A program made the translations under genes and the position numbers. Of a stretch of DNA of 64,000 nt, positions 60,853 to 64,000 are shown in pieces; position 1 is the stretch's first letter, and the number at the start of each line of letters is the position of its first letter. The notes beneath the pieces are model-generated. The model made no database searches. It had not been told where the DNA came from and saw nothing but the letters and a program-made list of their open reading frames with translations. Origin of the DNA: Tubiluchus corallicola (taxonomy: Eukaryota; Priapulida; Priapulimorpha; Priapulimorphida; Tubiluchidae); NCBI GenBank assembly GCA_030141605.1, contig JAQGDQ010000566.1, forward strand, positions 1 to 64,000. The letters are read 5' to 3'.

Positions 60853-63475
60853 ATGGCAGGAGTGATTGGAATGGTAAGTAATACATGTATAAATTATTTC
60901 TTTTTTCTGTGCAACAATTGAACCTTGAAGTTAATTTCTTAACATTTAACCATTTGAAAAGTAATCTTTTAACTATTAAGATTTTGCCTTTTTATCTTCA
61001 GGGTCGAGGCTGGATGTTAGAGAGAGTCAGTGAAAGGGAAGCTGTAGGAGTCCGTCCAAAACTTGATCTTCGAGTAAAAGTTACTCATGTGAATGATCCA
61101 AGGAATTTTTCAGCACAAATAGGAACATGTAAGCTTTCGTTTCCCGAACTAGTACAAATAACTGTATTGTACTGAAGTCTTTGTTATTAAGTTTATTAGA
61201 ATGTTACCTTGATAGTTTGTATAATCCTTTTTAAGGTATACGATAGTAATATTTATAATTATAATAACAGTAATAGGTATTAATAATAATTATTATATTA
61301 TAAGGTAAATTATTTGGTGCATCATTAATTAAACTAATTAAAAAATGGGATTTTCATGTTTGTGCATTTTTACCTTCAGTGGAAACTCTGGAAAAGTTTG
61401 ATAAGTTTCTAAAAACTATGAATGAATGGGGTGAAGAACAACCAGTTGTTGGTGCTTCAGAGTGCTTAGACATTTCATCCGTTGTGCTGTTACAAAGTAA
61501 CATCACTAACAACTGGCAGAGAGCGCGAGTTATGAAAGTAACCAGGTGATTATGATTTTGCTATCCGGTTTGATTAGTTTTGAGCAACTTGCTTCATTAG
61601 TTTCTATCTTTTTGTTTAGGTAAAATGGATTCTATATTCATTGCAGTGATGGGTATTATAATACATTTGTGAAGCCTGCAGGAGTTCTAATAACAATAGT
61701 TTTATAATAACAATGAAGACTCTTAGTGAAAATGTTTTGCTTTTTATACTGCTGAAGATGGGTAATTCTCCAATATTGGCGTAGTATTGTTAAGTCCAAT
61801 AACTTTAGTCTCTTGTATCGATATCATAGATAGTAAATATCATTTAGTCTTATGCTAGCCTTATTCAATAGAAATTTATTTACTACAAATAAACAGTGTT
61901 TGTTAAGATTTGTAGACAATTGTCTTCAAGTGGCATTTTTGTACTTTGAAAAAGCTTGTAAGTTTATAACCACATACAGCATATTATTTTTATGCGTCCA
62001 ATGTGTGTTTTTATATTTAATGATTCGGCTAAAGTTTATAATTCCCCACACACAAGAAATAAGTTCGTGAAGCAGATTAGGGTTAGGGATAGGTTTAGTG
62101 TTAGCGTTGGTTTAGGGTTAGGATTAGGGTTAGGGATAGGATTAGTGTTAGGGTTGGGATTAGGGTTAGGGTTAGATTTGGGGTAGGGTTGGTTTAGGGT
62201 TTGGATTAGGATTAGAGTTAGAGATAGGGTTTATGGTTGGTGTATTTAAATTGTGTGAGGAATTGTAAACCCCTTTCAATGATTCCTCCTTCATAGGGTT
62301 ACAAAAAGGTTTAAAAATTTATCAGCCTAGTTATGTCCAGTGTTATTTCTGTTATAGCCGTAGTTACTCTTCATGTACAGTAAGTCCTCGCTTAACAACC
62401 CTAATGCGTTCCAGCAAAATGCGACGTTAAGCGAAACGTCGTTAAACGAAGCCAAGACTTCCATAGAGAATAATGTAAAAGAATGGAGATATGTTCCAGA
62501 GGCAAAAATCCATACTGTTTATTAAATGATATAAGTTAAACATTCTATGAGTTTTATTCATATTTCTACTGATTGATTTCTTCCTCTTTGCCTGAAACCA
62601 CGTAGATATTTTACTTACCAATACCTAGGTATAGTGGTTACTCTTTCGTTAACTTTTAAGCCTAGTCAGCAGTTGAACAATAAACACTGCAGAGTCAAGC
62701 CCTGGTGCGACCCTGGGAATTTTACTTACCTACTTAGTCTTCTGGTTACTACAGCAACAGGTTGCAGTCAAAATTGCTCGCTGGTCACTTGATACACAAA
62801 CCACTAGTAATACAGTAGTAGCATCAGTAGTCAGTCGGGAAGCAAAAACATGTATAATAATTGCACTGTTTACATTACTTGTGCATTTTTAGAACAAAAT
62901 AATGCAATAGGTGCTGTTTTAATGCATCAAATTAGGTAAAAATTTTGTTAATCAAATGAAAATTTGCCTTGAGCAAAGTAAAAAATCGTTGTTAAGTGAA
63001 AAAAGGTGTCAAATGATCGGCGTCATTGAAACGAAACGTCGTTAAACGGGGAGTCGTTAAGCGAGGATTTACTGTAGTAATCATTGATTATAGTTATTTA
63101 GCTGTAGGTGTTTAGTTGCTGTAGAGATACCCATAACACAGAGAATTACACATTTGCAATTTTGAGGAGCAATTTAGAAATTTTTATAAAAATTCTTGGT
63201 TTTGTCATATACTGCCATACTGTATTTTATACATAAATAGCAAATAGACTAGGACTCCTCAGGGAATATAAAAACAGACAGCTACATTATTCCAACTTTG
63301 TTCATCTTTTTTCAGTGAAGAAGAAGTCGACGTGTATTTGATAGATGAGGGATATACTGAAAAAGCTTCACTGAGTGACTGTATTGATGACCTTCCATAT
63401 GAGTTCACCTTGCAGGAGTGTGCTCCCCAAGCTTTTGACTGTGGCTTAGCAGATGTACAGTCTTGTGGTCAATTG
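60853..63475 (+). CDS. Tudor-domain protein, 5' exons (partial)
   Basis: Four exons join in consistent phase: 60853-60873, 61002-61128, 61380-61545 and 63316-63475. The frame opens MAGVIGM-GRGWMLERVSERE. It then has 'LDLRVKVTHVNDPRNFSAQI', 'LEKFDKFLKTMNEW', 'VVLLQSNITNNWQRARVMKV', 'EEEVDVYLIDEGYTEKASLS', and 'LPYEFTLQECAPQAFDCGLA' with 'DVQSCGQL'. This is the extended Tudor pattern: V.H..DP..F, then a W.RA..V core, V.L.D.G, and LP..A..C.LA.V. Such domains read methylated arginines in piRNA/germ-granule proteins (TDRD family). The exact member is not identifiable from one domain. The gene runs off the window. The first exon may be internal and start at 60802 instead, after 'tatcttttag'. Confidence 0.8.
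62075..62240 (+). repeat. Degenerate interstitial (TTAGGG)n array
   Basis: Many TTAGGG units mixed with variants (ATAGGG, TTAGTG, TTGGGA, TTTAGGG). It lies in the third intron of the Tudor gene. TTAGGG is the ancestral metazoan telomere repeat. Confidence 0.9.
62378..63074. mobile_element. Tc1/mariner (Tigger-like) MITE
   Basis: 697 bp flanked by TA (62376-62377, 63075-63076). The ends are inverted: 'CAGTAAGTCCTCGCTTAACA' on the left and, reverse-complemented, 'CAGTAAATCCTCGCTTAACG' on the right. 'aaacgtcgttaaac' recurs inside each end. TA duplication with CAG termini fits pogo/Tigger-type elements. There is no transposase frame. Intronic in the Tudor gene. Confidence 0.8.
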
Positions 63476-63756
63476 GTAAGATATTGCACAAACTATTAAA
63501 TGAATCTTACTCATTACGACTAGGCTAGTTAACAGTATAAACTAGCTGATTACTTGAAGAAAAGAAGCAACAACAGACTGTAGCAAAAGTCTTTTTCTGA
63601 CTAATGTAACAAAATTTAACTTCTGCCATACTGAACAAAACTTAGAGTATCAAAACATTGTGAAAACACAAATGATCTATTTGCAGCTGGTCTTCATAAG
63701 GTAAAGCAACAAAAAGTTAAAGTAAGATGATAGCATATGGAAAGCTCAAAGATGTT

Positions 63757-63782
63757 AGTATATATATATATATATATATATC
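63757..63782. repeat. (TA)n microsatellite
   Basis: TA run directly at the end of a LINE fragment. A second TA run lies at 63953-63979. Confidence 0.9.
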
Positions 63783-63950
63783 ATATCTTCTTCTTCTCAG
63801 CTTTTCCCTATGCGGGGTCGCCGTTGTGAATAAGTTTTCTCCATGCATTCCTGTTGTTGACCATCTCTTCATTTATGTTCTTCTCTCTAAGGTCTCCGCT
63901 TATGCATTCAAACCATCTCAGCTTGGGTCGTCCTCTTTTTCTGTTTCCCA
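63783..63950 (-). pseudogene. LINE 3'-terminal fragment (RTE/CR1-type)
   Basis: Read on the minus strand it gives 'NRKRGRPKLRWFECISGDLR', then 'EKNINEEMVNNRNAWRKLIH' and 'NGDPA' before a stop. This is the common terminal RGRP..RW......WR....DP pattern of LINE polyproteins. It is flanked by TA runs on both sides and lies in the intron after the fourth Tudor exon. Confidence 0.75.
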
Positions 63951-64000
63951 GTTATATATATATCATATATATATATATGTATTGACACACTGAGAGCCAA

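Overview
The window looks like AT-rich, gene-poor invertebrate (bilaterian-type) nuclear DNA. Genes are split by large introns with GT-AG borders. TATA boxes and AATAAA signals flank some genes, and microsatellites, minisatellites, MITEs and decayed non-LTR retrotransposons fill the rest. A degenerate interstitial TTAGGG array and a ferritin gene with vertebrate-like intron positions and a 5'UTR iron-responsive element fit a metazoan. I cannot name the species. Most long open frames in the window are simple repeats read as protein.

Layout. 1-788 is a near-perfect 360-bp-arm palindrome. 1644-2100 is a piggyBac-like MITE. 4979-6017 (minus) is an intronless secreted pentraxin-like gene with one apparent 1-nt frameshift. 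12704-13250 is a 5S rRNA-headed retroposon on the minus strand inside a perfect 12-bp target duplication. 13992-18500 is a complete four-exon ferritin heavy-chain gene with TATA box, IRE and poly(A) signal. Its introns carry an ATC-repeat tract, an inverted degenerate 'GTACCAAAATTT' repeat and a two-copy repeat.

22129-53410 is my reconstruction of one FN3/transmembrane gene. It has a signal-peptide exon, a symmetric phase 1-1 fibronectin III exon and a terminal exon encoding one membrane span plus a basic, Ser/Pro-rich tail. The architecture is that of FNDC4/FNDC5, with a tail carrying four RRxS motifs. Its introns hold LINE fragments, MITEs, several minisatellites and three unassigned coding-like segments (39692-39913 minus, 43513-43690 plus, 51610-52032 minus).

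54480-58670 is repeat-dense: a 50-bp minisatellite, a tRNA-derived SINE, a CTTA array next to a second 5S fragment, a CTTCT array, and AT and AAT arrays. 60853-63475 holds four in-phase 5' exons of a Tudor-domain gene that runs off the right edge. Its third intron carries the TTAGGG-like array and a TA-flanked, Tigger-like MITE.

The genes do not form an obvious pathway: iron storage, secreted lectin-like recognition, membrane signalling or adhesion, and a germline-type Tudor protein. The most notable material is the retroposon and regulatory architecture: the 5S-headed element with intact target duplication, the IRE, the palindromes, and the split signal-exon gene.
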